In this document: positions 23,938-36,132 of the stretch, piece after piece | Position numbering within the stretch: the first letter of the stretch is position 1 | How the letters are laid out: each line of letters begins with the position of its first letter | NCBI GenBank assembly: GCA_017450125.1 | Contig: JAFSWZ010000010.1 | Span: 144,361 to 208,360, forward strand | Length of the DNA stretch: 64,000 bases | DNA from: Synergistaceae bacterium | GTDB lineage: Bacteria; Synergistota; Synergistia; Synergistales; Aminobacteriaceae | Direction: 5' to 3' | Notes under the pieces: model-generated | Told to the model about the DNA's origin: nothing | The model's input: only the letters and a program-made list of their open reading frames with translations | Databases searched by the model: none | Made by a program: the position numbers and the translations under genes

Positions 23938-24779
23938 GACATCACCTCTTCTGCAAGACGTTCGCCGAGACTCTCTGCGTCCCTTCGTGAGCCCGAAACC
24001 ATGCCCTTGCGGAATCTTCCGCCGTCAACGTACAAGCCCTTCACCGTCAGAGTGCCGCCGTCAGCCTCTGCGTACGCGCCTAACGGTACATTACAGCCCC
24101 CGCCGATTGCCCGCGAGAAGGAACGTTCAGCAAGCGCGCAGTCCCTTGCGTCGTCGTCGTTCACGCAGTCAAGATAGCTGTAGTCCTCTCCTGCTCTGCC
24201 CTGACACGCCAATATTCCCTGTCCCGGCGCGGGCATAACCTCATCAACGCTGAACACACGGGCGATTCTTCTTGCTTCACCGAGACGTTCGAGTCCCGCA
24301 ACGGACAACGCTAACCCACTGTATTCCCCTTCATCGAGCCGACGTAGCCTCGTGGTGATGTTTCCGCGCACAGGAACAATCCTGCTCTTGGGGAACAGCC
24401 TCGCAAGCTGAAGCCTCCTCCGAAGTGAGGATGAGCCGATAACGCCAGCACTGCCGACGAGCGCGTCTTTCGGGTCTCCTCTGCGGGAATAAGCGACGAC
24501 CGGAAGTCCCGGGCTGATGTTCGCCGGTAAGTCCTTGAGGCTGTGGACGGCAAAATCTATCTCGTGATTCATCAGCGCACGTCCAAGCTCAAGCGTGAAC
24601 ATTCCCTTGATGCCCGACGGGTCAGAACTGAAAGGAGTCATGTTCTTGTCCCCTGATGTCGTGATCTTCACGAGCTCCGTCATTATGTCAGGCCAAGTGC
24701 GTCTGACGGTCTCAGCAACTATTTCGGCCTGCGCAACAGCAAGAATGCTTCCGCGCGTACCGATTCGTATTACCCTCAA
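23934..24779 (-). CDS. hemC: Hydroxymethylbilane synthase HemC
   Basis: 281 residues, slightly shorter than most family members. The dipyrromethane cofactor cysteine is in AIGGGCNVPLGAYAE near residue 240. Substrate-binding blocks DFAVHSLKDLPA, SSSLRRRLQL and RGNITTRLRRL are intact. It polymerises four porphobilinogens, feeding the adjacent cobA-hemD. The start is TTG at 24779, with AGGAGG upstream. Confidence 0.94.
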   Translation of the reverse strand: MRVIRIGTRGSILAVAQAEIVAETVRRTWPDIMTELVKITTSGDKNMTPFSSDPSGIKGMFTLELGRALMNHEIDFAVHSLKDLPANISPGLPVVAYSRRGDPKDALVGSAGVIGSSSLRRRLQLARLFPKSRIVPVRGNITTRLRRLDEGEYSGLALSVAGLERLGEARRIARVFSVDEVMPAPGQGILACQGRAGEDYSYLDCVNDDDARDCALAERSFSRAIGGGCNVPLGAYAEADGGTLTVKGLYVDGGRFRKGMVSGSRRDAESLGERLAEEVMS

Positions 24780-24849
24780 AACTCTTTGTACCTCCTACAA
24801 TGCTATACTAGCTTCATCACAAATTGTAACTGGAGCTGAGAATTTTACC

Positions 24850-25656
24850 ATGCCCGAAGATTTAGACCCGACTACCGCACGGCTTGTGTCCGAACTTGCC
24901 GCCGTAATACTCCCCAGCCTCACGAAATCCCTCGCCGCCGCAGTTCCTGCCCCTGACCTGTCCGGCGTAATCGAGCGCACAAACAGAGCCTCGCAGGACA
25001 TGAAGGCACAGCTCGAGAAGGTCATACGCGCGGACATTGAGGAGAACAGGGCGGGGCGGAGCATAATCATGCAGTCAATCAGCAGCGTCCTTGAGGACAT
25101 TGCGGCCTTGAAGCGGACGACGGAGAAATTGCCGACGAGCCTGACAGTTCCGCAGCAGAAGAACGATGACTCCGGCGTTCGGGAAGTCATGAAGAAGCTG
25201 GATGGCATATCGTCGCAGCTTGAGGAGGTAATTCACGGCCTGAAGAGTTTTGCGGAAGCCTACGCCGGACGGATGGAACAGACAGCCTCAGAAGTTCCGC
25301 AGGCTCCTGCGTACTCGTACAATGAAGCACAGCTCGAGAAGCTCATCACCCAGTCATTGCCGGGCCTTGAAGGATTCGTGAGGGCAAACGCAAAATCGCA
25401 GAGCCAGGAGCTGGAGGACTTTTCGCGGGAGATTTCGGCGTTGCACGAGCAGAGCGGCAAAGCATTGGTGCACGAGGTCAGCGGGAATGTTTCGGCGGAG
25501 CTCAGCAGGTACGGGGCGGAGATGCTGGGGAGGCTCAACGAGGAACGTGAAGGGCAGTTCGGGCAGGTAACGAAGACGCTGAAGGTGTTGATGATGATGT
25601 CGGGAGCATCAATTGTTATGAGCCTGCTTGCTCTGGTTCTGATGCTGTTCAGGTGA
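24850..25656 (+). CDS. Coiled-coil protein with C-terminal membrane anchor
   Basis: About 268 residues from the ATG at 24850 (GGAG 14 bases upstream). The frame runs open further back, but that part is antisense to hemC and is not credible coding sequence. Long helical and coiled-coil stretches (for example MKKLDGISSQLEEVIHGLK) fill most of the chain. The last 20 residues form one hydrophobic helix (SIVMSLLALVLMLF). This is an inner-membrane-anchored, tail-in topology, possibly a scaffold or chemoreceptor-like signalling rod. No family was recognised. Confidence 0.6.
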   Translation: MPEDLDPTTARLVSELAAVILPSLTKSLAAAVPAPDLSGVIERTNRASQDMKAQLEKVIRADIEENRAGRSIIMQSISSVLEDIAALKRTTEKLPTSLTVPQQKNDDSGVREVMKKLDGISSQLEEVIHGLKSFAEAYAGRMEQTASEVPQAPAYSYNEAQLEKLITQSLPGLEGFVRANAKSQSQELEDFSREISALHEQSGKALVHEVSGNVSAELSRYGAEMLGRLNEEREGQFGQVTKTLKVLMMMSGASIVMSLLALVLMLFR

Positions 25657-25665
25657 TGCTATAAT
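25657..25665 (+). promoter_or_regulatory. Extended -10 promoter P1
   Basis: TGC-TATAAT directly after the coiled-coil gene stop, with a weak -35 TTCTGA at 17 bases. It is upstream of the LRR/Ig gene leader. Confidence 0.5.
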
Positions 25666-25703
25666 TGGCCGATACTTATGGTGATAAATACAGCAAAAGA
25701 AGG

Positions 25704-25732
25704 TGTACAAGAATGCGTAAGGCGGGTATAAT
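25704..25732 (+). promoter_or_regulatory. Promoter P2 of the LRR/Ig gene
   Basis: TGTACA, 17 bases, then TATAAT (25727-25732). This is a better -35/-10 pair than P1 and would give a leader of about 130 bases. Confidence 0.5.
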
Positions 25733-25803
25733 ACGAGCCACGAACCACGAACCCGTAATTTTGCCTTAACATTCCAAGTATACGAACTGAACAGAGAGGA
25801 TAA

Positions 25804-25872
25804 ATGCCCTGCTGTCTGCCATGTGCGGACGGCGGGGTAAATTTTTGTGCTTTTACAGGAGGCAGAACATGA
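25804..25872 (+). CDS. Candidate Cys-rich leader peptide, 22 residues
   Basis: An ATG preceded by GAGAGGAT opens a 22-codon frame (MPCCLPCADGGVNFCAFTGG and on) with four cysteine codons. Its TGA overlaps the ATG of the LRR/Ig gene as ATGA. Its first 11 codons form a ten-pair hairpin (CCCTGCTGTC 25807-25816 with GACGGCGGGG 25828-25837) followed by AAATTTTTG, which resembles an intrinsic terminator. The layout fits an attenuator or a translational-coupling leader. It could also be a chance frame over a plain terminator. Confidence 0.4.
   Translation: MPCCLPCADGGVNFCAFTGGRT
25807..25845 (+). terminator. Attenuator-like hairpin before the LRR/Ig gene
   Basis: Ten consecutive pairs (two of them G-U) with an 11-base loop and a T5 run at 25842 or so, in the leader between promoter P2 and the gene. 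It may also terminate read-through from the coiled-coil gene. Confidence 0.6.
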
Positions 25873-27977
25873 GAAGATTCAGGTTGATTGTGCTGGCGGT
25901 AATGTTGCTGGCGATGTGCGGGACAGCTTGGGGGAGCGTAACCATCAACGCGGCGAACTTCCCCGATGCGAACTTCAGGCAGTACGTCAAGAACTTTGAC
26001 GACAACAATAACAACGTGCTTGACGACGACGAGATAAGGCAGGTAAGAAATATCATAGTGGTGAACAGCTCTATAACCAGCCTGAAGGGGATAGAGTACT
26101 TCACGGCCTTGACGCAGCTCGATTGCAGTTACAACCAGCTGACAGCCCTTGACTTGAGCAGGAACACGGCCTTGACGACGCTGAACTGCACAAGCAACCG
26201 TTTGACCTCGCTGAACGTTGGCATGTGCATAAACTTGACCACGCTGTACTGCTCGGGGAACTATCTGGCCGGTGTTGACCTGAGCAAGAACATCGTCTTG
26301 AAGTATCTGTACTGCGGCTTCAATATAGGCATGGTGAACGGCTCTTACGAGTTCAAGCTGACGGACTTCATGGAAGCATACCGCATCAGCGACATTCTCG
26401 GCACTCCCAATTACTATGACGATGTTTACATGTACTACAGCACCTATTCTGCCATCTATTACAACAAATATTCCATTAGTTCGCTTAACACCTCTTCGAG
26501 CGGATATGTCCTGCTCTTCCCCAAGACGACAAACACGCTCGACCACATCTATTACCGTCCCTCCAACTCTCACCTTACTGTATTTGTGTACCCTTCTGTT
26601 GCGTCGTCAGGCGGCGGAGGAAGTGATTCAGACAGCGGAGAGATTCCGTTAATCAGGACAGACGCACTCGACAGCGCAACAGTAGGCTCGCAGTACTCCT
26701 GCCAGCTCTCAGCTTCAGGAGCTTCACCAATGACGTGGAAGGTCAAAGGCAACCTTCCTGACGGTCTCGTAATGAGCACTGAAGGACTCATCAGCGGCAT
26801 TTCCACAAAGAAGGGCAAGAAGCGATTCACTGTAACGGTCTCGAACGCAAACGGTTCAGACAAGAAAACTCTCAGCATAACCGTCTATGAACTTCCGCAG
26901 ATTATCACAGACACCCTCAAGAATGCTACTGTGGGCAAGACTTATAACGCAGTAATCAAGAAAAGGGGAACATCTCCGCTAGTGCTGTCCCTTGAAGGCA
27001 GTCTGCCGGAAGGAATGAAGTTCAACCCGAAGAACGCCAAAATCACAGGCAAGCCGAAAACTATCGACGCGTGCGGAACGTACACTCTGACCTTTACCCT
27101 GCTGAACCCCGTCGGTAAAGCCACAAAAACCTTCACGCTTGACGTTGATGCAGTAACTCCTTCGTTCACGACAAAGAGCCTCAAGACCGGGACTTACGGG
27201 AAACCCTACAAAGCAGCAATCAAGACTAAGGGCTCAGGCCCGATAACGCTGACTGCTGAGAATCTGCCTGAAGGACTGTACCTGAACTCCGAGACGGGCA
27301 CTATCGAGGGTACTCCGCTCGAAGTCTGCACAAAACGCACGATAACGCTGACTGCCGACAACGGATGGTCTAGTACTGTGCATAAAGACTTTCTGCTGAC
27401 GATAAAAGCCGTTGCCCCGAAGATTACGACAACCGCTCTCCCCGAAGGCACTGCCGGTTCGGAGTACAGCACGGCACTCTATGCAGAAGGCACGCCCGAC
27501 ATAACATGGAGCGCGGTGAATCTCCCTGCTGGACTGGGCATAACTGCGGACGGGCAGATTTTGGGAGTTCCCAGAGAGAACGGGAGGTTCAGCGTGAAAA
27601 TCACGGCCGCGAACTATGCCAAGAGCGTAAAGAAGACCATGAAGCTGGTTATACATGAAGCACCCACCATCACGGACACAGGAACGGCAGGAAGTACTGC
27701 GGATGTCCTCGCTGTTGTTGCTGTCCTGCCGGAAGTGTCGGCTGACGTGCCTGGAATGTACGACTTCGCTGTAACCCTGAGCGACGATGCACAGCCCGGA
27801 GAAGAGTTAGTGTATCTCGCTGGCAGCTCCGAGCCGTCGGAGGATGACACAATCGCGGAGTTCGCGGACGAGGACGGAGAAGAGATAGCGGCCGTTCCCG
27901 AGAACCGCAAGGTAACCGTCAGTGTGTGGCTTCGGAAAGGAGTAACCTACAAGCCCGCAATTGCCGTAAAACGCTGA
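25869..27977 (+). CDS. Secreted surface protein with LRR and putative-Ig repeats
   Basis: About 702 residues from the ATG at 25869 (CAGGAGG upstream), beginning with a signal peptide (MRRFRLIVLAVMLLAMCG). An EF-hand/dockerin-like loop DDNNNNVLDDDE lies near residue 42. About four leucine-rich repeats follow (LDCSYNQLTALDLS, LNCTSNRLTSLNV), then a spacer to ~260. Four He_PIG-type Ig-like repeats share the pattern ATVG-x-Y ... LP-x-GL ... G-x-I-x-G (~265-610). An acidic tail ends the protein with no sorting or anchor motif. It is probably an adhesin or carbohydrate/peptide-binding surface protein. Confidence 0.8.
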   Translation: MRRFRLIVLAVMLLAMCGTAWGSVTINAANFPDANFRQYVKNFDDNNNNVLDDDEIRQVRNIIVVNSSITSLKGIEYFTALTQLDCSYNQLTALDLSRNTALTTLNCTSNRLTSLNVGMCINLTTLYCSGNYLAGVDLSKNIVLKYLYCGFNIGMVNGSYEFKLTDFMEAYRISDILGTPNYYDDVYMYYSTYSAIYYNKYSISSLNTSSSGYVLLFPKTTNTLDHIYYRPSNSHLTVFVYPSVASSGGGGSDSDSGEIPLIRTDALDSATVGSQYSCQLSASGASPMTWKVKGNLPDGLVMSTEGLISGISTKKGKKRFTVTVSNANGSDKKTLSITVYELPQIITDTLKNATVGKTYNAVIKKRGTSPLVLSLEGSLPEGMKFNPKNAKITGKPKTIDACGTYTLTFTLLNPVGKATKTFTLDVDAVTPSFTTKSLKTGTYGKPYKAAIKTKGSGPITLTAENLPEGLYLNSETGTIEGTPLEVCTKRTITLTADNGWSSTVHKDFLLTIKAVAPKITTTALPEGTAGSEYSTALYAEGTPDITWSAVNLPAGLGITADGQILGVPRENGRFSVKITAANYAKSVKKTMKLVIHEAPTITDTGTAGSTADVLAVVAVLPEVSADVPGMYDFAVTLSDDAQPGEELVYLAGSSEPSEDDTIAEFADEDGEEIAAVPENRKVTVSVWLRKGVTYKPAIAVKR

Positions 27978-27985
27978 AAGAAAAG

Positions 27986-28014
27986 CCCCTCCCGATGAAG
28001 GAGGGGTTATTTGT

Positions 28015-28016
<2 letters not shown>
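27986..28016 (+). terminator. Intrinsic terminator after the LRR/Ig gene
   Basis: CCCCTCC (27986-27992) and GGAGGGG (28000-28006) are followed by TTATTTGTTT. Confidence 0.9.
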
Positions 28017-31430
<3,414 letters not shown>

Positions 31431-31523
31431 GATATATCCTCCTTCTCTGAATAATTAACGTACCTGCCAATCCTAAGAATCATTGAAACCAAGAACACCG
31501 CCTTTCGCGGAGTATATTAGCAC

Positions 31524-31556
31524 ACAAAAAAAGTACCGGCCTTTGCACCGATACTT
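31524..31556 (-). terminator. Terminator-like hairpin upstream of ribH
   Basis: On the minus strand AAGTATCGG (31556-31548) pairs with CCGGTACTT (31539-31531) and runs into a T-rich tract. It lies about 100 bases before ribH. It either ends an unannotated minus-strand transcript or acts as an attenuator. Apart from this and the mtnA promoter I see nothing else in 31431-31693. Confidence 0.55.
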
Positions 31557-31647
31557 TAGGGACTTTGCAAAATGCCTCTCTAGGACATCCCCCGACGCAG
31601 ACAGGAAGAAGCCCGCGCTCCATGTAGGCCTCCCGTCAAAATGCACA

Positions 31648-31656
31648 TGCTATAAT
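31648..31656 (+). promoter_or_regulatory. Extended -10 promoter of mtnA
   Basis: TGC-TATAAT, 37 bases before the mtnA ATG. No consensus -35. Confidence 0.6.
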
Positions 31657-31693
31657 CAGCGGGCAAGGAATCCCAAAAACGAAGGCGGCAATC

Positions 31694-32746
31694 ATGCACA
31701 TATTATCAGTCGAAACAGTATCGCTTGACGACGACGCACTTGTTATCCTCGACCAGACAAAGCTCCCTAACAGCATCGAGATACTTCACCTCACGACACA
31801 GCCGGAAATCTGGCGGGCAATCCGTACCCTCCAGGTCAGAGGAGCACCGGCCATCGGAATAGCGGCGGCATTCGGCGTGTACCTTGCGGCGAGGGACATT
31901 CACGCGGAGGACTACATGTCGTTCTTCGTGCAGTTCCACGAGGCAAAGGAGTACCTGAACTCCGCGCGTCCGACGGCAGTAAATCTCTCGTGGGCACTTA
32001 ACCGAATGGAGAAGGTTGTTACGGACAACGAAGGCAGGAGCATTGAAGGGATAGTTGAACTTCTGCGGAGGGAAGCCATCGCAATCAAGGCAGAGGACAC
32101 GGAGATGTGCAGGAAGATCGGCGAATGGGGGCTGACACTCATTCACGACGGCGACGGAATACTGACCCACTGCAACGCCGGGCAGTTAGCGACCTCGAAA
32201 TACGGGACAGCTTTAGCCCCGATACATCTCGGCCGTGAAAGAGGAATGAATTTCCGTGTGTACTGCGACGAGACGAGGCCTCTGCTTCAGGGCGCGCGGC
32301 TCTCGACGTTCGAGCTTCTGGCTGACGGCGTGGACACCACATTAATCTGCGACAACATGGCTTCGCAGGTCATGAAGAACGGCTGGATTGATGCTGTGTT
32401 TGTGGGGTGCGACAGAGTAGCGGCGAACGGGGACGCGTGCAACAAAATCGGCACGTCAGGCGTGGCAATTCTCGCGAAACATTACGGGATACCGTTCTAC
32501 GTTCTCGGGCCGACATCGACAATCGACATGAGCATTTCGACGGGAGCAGACATCGTGATAGAAGAGCGTCCGGCTGAAGAGGTTACGGAGATGTGGTACA
32601 GCCGGAGGATGGCACCTGAGGGCGTGAAGGTCTACAACCCTGCGTTCGACGTAACAGACCATGCACTGATTACGGGAATCGTTACGGAGCACGGGATTGC
32701 TTGGCCGCCGTATACTGAGAGCCTGAAAGAGCTCTTCGCGAACTAG
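31694..32746 (+). CDS. mtnA: Methylthioribose-1-phosphate isomerase MtnA
   Basis: 350 residues. Family blocks [62 protein letters not shown] and GPTSTIDMS are all present, including the catalytic Cys of THCNAG and the Asp of GCDR. It converts methylthioribose-1-phosphate to the ribulose form in methionine salvage. No other salvage gene is adjacent. Its TAG shares a CTAG palindrome with the stop of the convergent gene. Confidence 0.95.
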   Translation: MHILSVETVSLDDDALVILDQTKLPNSIEILHLTTQPEIWRAIRTLQVRGAPAIGIAAAFGVYLAARDIHAEDYMSFFVQFHEAKEYLNSARPTAVNLSWALNRMEKVVTDNEGRSIEGIVELLRREAIAIKAEDTEMCRKIGEWGLTLIHDGDGILTHCNAGQLATSKYGTALAPIHLGRERGMNFRVYCDETRPLLQGARLSTFELLADGVDTTLICDNMASQVMKNGWIDAVFVGCDRVAANGDACNKIGTSGVAILAKHYGIPFYVLGPTSTIDMSISTGADIVIEERPAEEVTEMWYSRRMAPEGVKVYNPAFDVTDHALITGIVTEHGIAWPPYTESLKELFAN

Positions 32747-33660
32747 TCCGGCGCAAAAAATTCGCGCTGAGCTCGGGGTGTCCTGTCGAGATTCTTCATG
32801 TAGGCATCATAGTCTTTCGCTATGTGCCCTATGTCCCAAGCCATATATCCCATGTCGGTCAGGTCTGCGGCCATTGCAGTTGCTGTAGGTCCGAGTATCA
32901 GGCATATAAGCGTGTCCTTGCTGACGTTGCTGGAGATGTCCCGCAGTATCGAGTCGTATGCGCCGAATGCATGTTTTGACGGAGCGTCGATGATGACTTT
33001 GCTGGCGGCGTGCTCGAAGATGTCATAATCCAGTTTGGCGAGGACGCTTTTTCCTGTAACAAGGGCTATCTTCCTGCCCTCAAAGAGCTTCTTCTTCCTG
33101 CGTACAAAGTCAGCATACGCATCGTTATCCGCAAAACGGAAGAAGCCGCACAGACATGTAGCATCAAGATAAGTTGTTTCGGGATTGGCGTGCTCCATGA
33201 AGAATCTTCGCAGCTGCGTATCCATCTTGTAATGGAACGCTACTCCTTCTTCCGTGATGTTCTGAAGCCGTACGGAATGGAAATAAAGCCCGTTAATTCC
33301 CACGTACATATCATCACGCTTGTCCTGCAGAACCCGGTACATTTTCTCCGAAAGCGCTGGGTCATACTTCTGGAACCGTATATCACGACCCTGCATTATG
33401 GCAACTTCACCGTCTCCGAACCGTGCGAAGCTCTTGGGCTGTTCTTCGAGGCGGCTCAAGCTGTGGTGCATGTCCAGAATCTCGGGAACGTGCGGCATAA
33501 CCAGTTCGCGCAGTTCGTCCAGCTGAAACAGGCAGTCTTCAAGTATCTCGTCTTTCAGGGTTACTTGAATGTCATTCTTGATGAGAAACTTAATGTTGTT
33601 GAGGAATCTTTCTGTGTCCCAGACGCGGAAAAGTGTACGTACCTTGCTGAGTATTCCCAT
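32743..33660 (-). CDS. GT-D fold glycosyltransferase (DUF1792 type)
   Basis: 305 residues. The C-terminal two-thirds has the GT-D signature [14 protein letters not shown] near residue 80, with the metal-binding D-x-E, and then [17 protein letters not shown] and [16 protein letters not shown] domains transfer glucose or related sugars in serine-rich glycoprotein (DUF1792/GalT1) and glycan pathways. The N-terminal 60 residues are helical. It is a lone gene between two convergent neighbours; the acceptor is unknown. The stop codon overlaps that of mtnA. Confidence 0.75.
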   Translation of the reverse strand: MGILSKVRTLFRVWDTERFLNNIKFLIKNDIQVTLKDEILEDCLFQLDELRELVMPHVPEILDMHHSLSRLEEQPKSFARFGDGEVAIMQGRDIRFQKYDPALSEKMYRVLQDKRDDMYVGINGLYFHSVRLQNITEEGVAFHYKMDTQLRRFFMEHANPETTYLDATCLCGFFRFADNDAYADFVRRKKKLFEGRKIALVTGKSVLAKLDYDIFEHAASKVIIDAPSKHAFGAYDSILRDISSNVSKDTLICLILGPTATAMAADLTDMGYMAWDIGHIAKDYDAYMKNLDRTPRAQREFFAPD

Positions 33661-33733
33661 CTGTCAGTCCCTGCCTTTCACGGAAGCAGACAGGACACGA
33701 GCCTGACAGGGTGATTTTAGAGCAAAAGAGTCA

Positions 33734-33754
33734 ACGCCGAACGCCGAACGCCGA
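33734..33754. repeat. Three copies of AACGCCG
   Basis: A short heptanucleotide tandem repeat about 75 bases upstream of the GT-D gene start, in the divergent intergenic region. It does not lie in a frame that joins the gene. Confidence 0.85.
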
Positions 33755-33919
33755 ATTTTACACGACCTTTCATTGAGTGTCAATCCTTTCACTAATACTA
33801 TTGCCGCAGCTTCGAACTGCTACATTGTAACATGGCGCGGGCGAAAATTTTTTGTGCCTCCTGAAATTGTTTGAGTGTATCATATACAGATTATTTTGCT
33901 CAGGAGGAAGTATCACATC

Positions 33920-36115
33920 TTGAATGTCTTGAAAGTTTTTGCTGTCTCATTGATGCTGCTGGCCTCTGCCTCGCCTTCTCTCTCTGCTTCCCGCCAGCCC
34001 AGAAGTTCCTACGAGATCATCATTGCCGGAGGAGGCACAGGAGGAATCTCCGCCGCAATCCAGGCCGCAAGAATGGGAGCAAACGTTCTCGTCGTCGAGC
34101 CCAGCACGTGGATCGGAGGCCAAGCAACCGCCGCAGGAGTCTCCAACATGGACGACATGAGCCGGCAGAAGAGCGGAATATACGCTGAGTTCATCAGCCG
34201 CATAAAGAGTTATTACGACTCGCGGGGCAAGTCTATGGGTACATGCTACTGGGACTCACGGAGTACAGCCTTTGAGCCCCACGTCGGGCAGGAAGCATTA
34301 GTGGGCATGATTAACGAGGCACGCAGGCACGGGACGCTGGAGTTCCTGATGCACTCGGAGATTATCAGCGTGCAGAAGGACAAGAACACTGTTACCGGCG
34401 TAACGGTCAGAACCGGCGACAACTCTACGCGGCGTTATACCTGCAAGGTTCTTATTGACGCGACGGAATACGGGGACGTTCTGCCTCTCGCAGGAGCTGA
34501 GTACAGGGCGGGAAACTCTGTCTCGAAGTTCCTCAACCATGACGCAATGATTCAGAACATCACATGGACAGTAGTGCTCCACAAGTACGCGAGCGGAGTT
34601 CCCTCGCACCTGCGGCCTTCGCGGCCTCTTCCGGGCTACGAGCTGGCGAAACGCAACTATGAGAGCTTCGTCAGTGCCGACGGCTTCAACTTCAGGAACA
34701 CGTACCCCGTCGCAACACCAGTAAACTTCATGACGCACAACGCCTACAGAGGACTTCCCGACAGCTCCAACCCCTACAGCTACGACGCGGACAAAGAGAA
34801 CCGCCCCTACATCACCAAGACCAGCGTGAACTGGGGCAACGATTACCCGGGAACATACGGCTGGACGGACGGACGCAGAGGACTTCCCGTAAGCTACCTT
34901 GAGGACAGGAATTTGCGGCTTCAGGTCGAGCGCGAGGCACTCATCAAGACACTGCACTTCATCTGGTACGTACAAAACGAACTCGGCGAAGAATGGTCAG
35001 TTGCTGATGACGAGTACAAGAACAGAATCCTTCCCGAAGCAGCACGCGGCCTTCCTCAGGACTGGCAGGAGATAGTCCGCCGGATACCCGTCATCCCCTA
35101 CGTCAGAGAATCAAGGCGCGTAATCGGCAGGCACACTCTGACATCACACGAGCTCCTGCAGAACTCCTTGAGCTACAGGGACGGACAGACAAGCCACGAG
35201 TTCAACAACGCAATAGCAATCGGCGGATACATTCTCGATCTTCACGGAGCAAACACGGACGCAGACATGGAGTGGGATCTTGAGGAACGTGCTCAGTCTG
35301 CGATGATAAACAGGCCTCGCGGACCGTTTCAGGTGCCGATGGACATTCTTGTTCCGGCGAAGGTTGACGGGCTAATTGCGGCAGAGAAGAACTTGTCGAT
35401 GACCCGCCTTGCTTCCGGAGCACTGAGGCTTCAGCCCATAACAATGATGACGGGGCAGGCCGCAGGAGCACTCGCGGCATTATGCGTGAAGGACGGAAAG
35501 CAGCCCCGCGAGGTTCACCCGATGCGCGTTCAGTGGGAGCTTCTGAAGGCTGGAGTGTCTCTGTCGCTGTGCAAGTACTCTGACGTTCCGCCGGAACACA
35601 GCATCAACAAGAGCGTACAGGTCTCCAACATGTGGGGGCTAATTCCTGCCAACGAATACCCTCATGCGCCGTCCTACAAGATCGACGACATAGACGACCC
35701 CGTCATCGCAATGGCACTCATCAAGGGAGCGGACAAAGGAGTCTTTGGCGTGAACGACATAATCACCCGCTACGACATGAACGGCATTCTTCGGCGGGCG
35801 CAGGAAGCGATGAAGATTCCGGCGAAGGGTGATGTTCTGGAGGGCAAGGGACACAACCTGCTTTCTCGCGGAGACCTCGCTAAGGCGGTGTACGACGCTT
35901 TTCCGGCACTGAGGGACATAAAGCCTGCAAGAAACGCGCACATACCCTTCAAGGTCGGCAAGCACAGGAACTCGGAGTACGTGGAAGTTCTCGGGAAGCT
36001 GGGGGTTCTGGATGTGTACGGAATAGAGAGCGAGTTCTATTACGGCCGCCCTGTAACTAAAGGCGAGGCAGCTGATGTTGTGGTGAGAGCCTGCGTAGCT
36101 GCCTCAGGAATGTAG
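33920..36115 (+). CDS. Exported FAD-dependent oxidoreductase
   Basis: About 731 residues from a TTG at 33920, 12 bases after AGGAGG. An in-frame ATG at 33875 precedes the Shine-Dalgarno and is unlikely. A signal peptide (MNVLKVFAVSLMLLASASPS) precedes the GIIAGGGTGG-like dinucleotide motif (IIIAGGGTGGISAA). The family resembles the FAD_oxidored group annotated in xanthan-lyase-type proteins (GGQATAAGVSNMDDM, RESRRVIG). The last ~160 residues include a helical repeat region related to S-layer-like segments. Substrate unknown; a periplasmic electron-transfer role is inferred. Confidence 0.75.
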   Translation: MNVLKVFAVSLMLLASASPSLSASRQPRSSYEIIIAGGGTGGISAAIQAARMGANVLVVEPSTWIGGQATAAGVSNMDDMSRQKSGIYAEFISRIKSYYDSRGKSMGTCYWDSRSTAFEPHVGQEALVGMINEARRHGTLEFLMHSEIISVQKDKNTVTGVTVRTGDNSTRRYTCKVLIDATEYGDVLPLAGAEYRAGNSVSKFLNHDAMIQNITWTVVLHKYASGVPSHLRPSRPLPGYELAKRNYESFVSADGFNFRNTYPVATPVNFMTHNAYRGLPDSSNPYSYDADKENRPYITKTSVNWGNDYPGTYGWTDGRRGLPVSYLEDRNLRLQVEREALIKTLHFIWYVQNELGEEWSVADDEYKNRILPEAARGLPQDWQEIVRRIPVIPYVRESRRVIGRHTLTSHELLQNSLSYRDGQTSHEFNNAIAIGGYILDLHGANTDADMEWDLEERAQSAMINRPRGPFQVPMDILVPAKVDGLIAAEKNLSMTRLASGALRLQPITMMTGQAAGALAALCVKDGKQPREVHPMRVQWELLKAGVSLSLCKYSDVPPEHSINKSVQVSNMWGLIPANEYPHAPSYKIDDIDDPVIAMALIKGADKGVFGVNDIITRYDMNGILRRAQEAMKIPAKGDVLEGKGHNLLSRGDLAKAVYDAFPALRDIKPARNAHIPFKVGKHRNSEYVEVLGKLGVLDVYGIESEFYYGRPVTKGEAADVVVRACVAASGM

Positions 36116-36132
36116 CAGAAAATCTCCCGCTC

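Noticed and set aside
22528..24779. Cobalamin riboswitch upstream of hemC
   Set aside because: The hemC leader is too short (about 70 bases to the divergent gene) and shows no B12-box-like sequence.
24595..24849. In-frame upstream extension of the coiled-coil membrane protein
   Set aside because: It is antisense to the well-conserved start of hemC, and the ATG at 24850 has its own upstream GGAG. The extension does not look like coding sequence.
25659..26573. 304-codon minus-strand frame opposite the LRR/Ig gene
   Set aside because: Low-complexity Val/Gln-rich translation antisense to a gene with signal peptide and recognisable repeats.
31480..31640. SRP RNA, 6S RNA or FMN riboswitch between mtnA and ribH
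   Set aside because: No GGAAGGAAGCAG-type SRP loop and no RFN consensus blocks could be found on either strand. Kept only as a terminator-like hairpin.
33700..33760. AACGCCG x3 as a fourth phase-variation repeat
   Set aside because: In-frame stop codons separate the repeat from the GT-D start in every copy-number state I checked, so it cannot switch that frame. A promoter-spacing effect is possible but unsupported.
33875..33919. ATG at 33875 as start of the FAD oxidoreductase
   Set aside because: A strong AGGAGG lies downstream of it. Starting after that Shine-Dalgarno gives a clean signal peptide.
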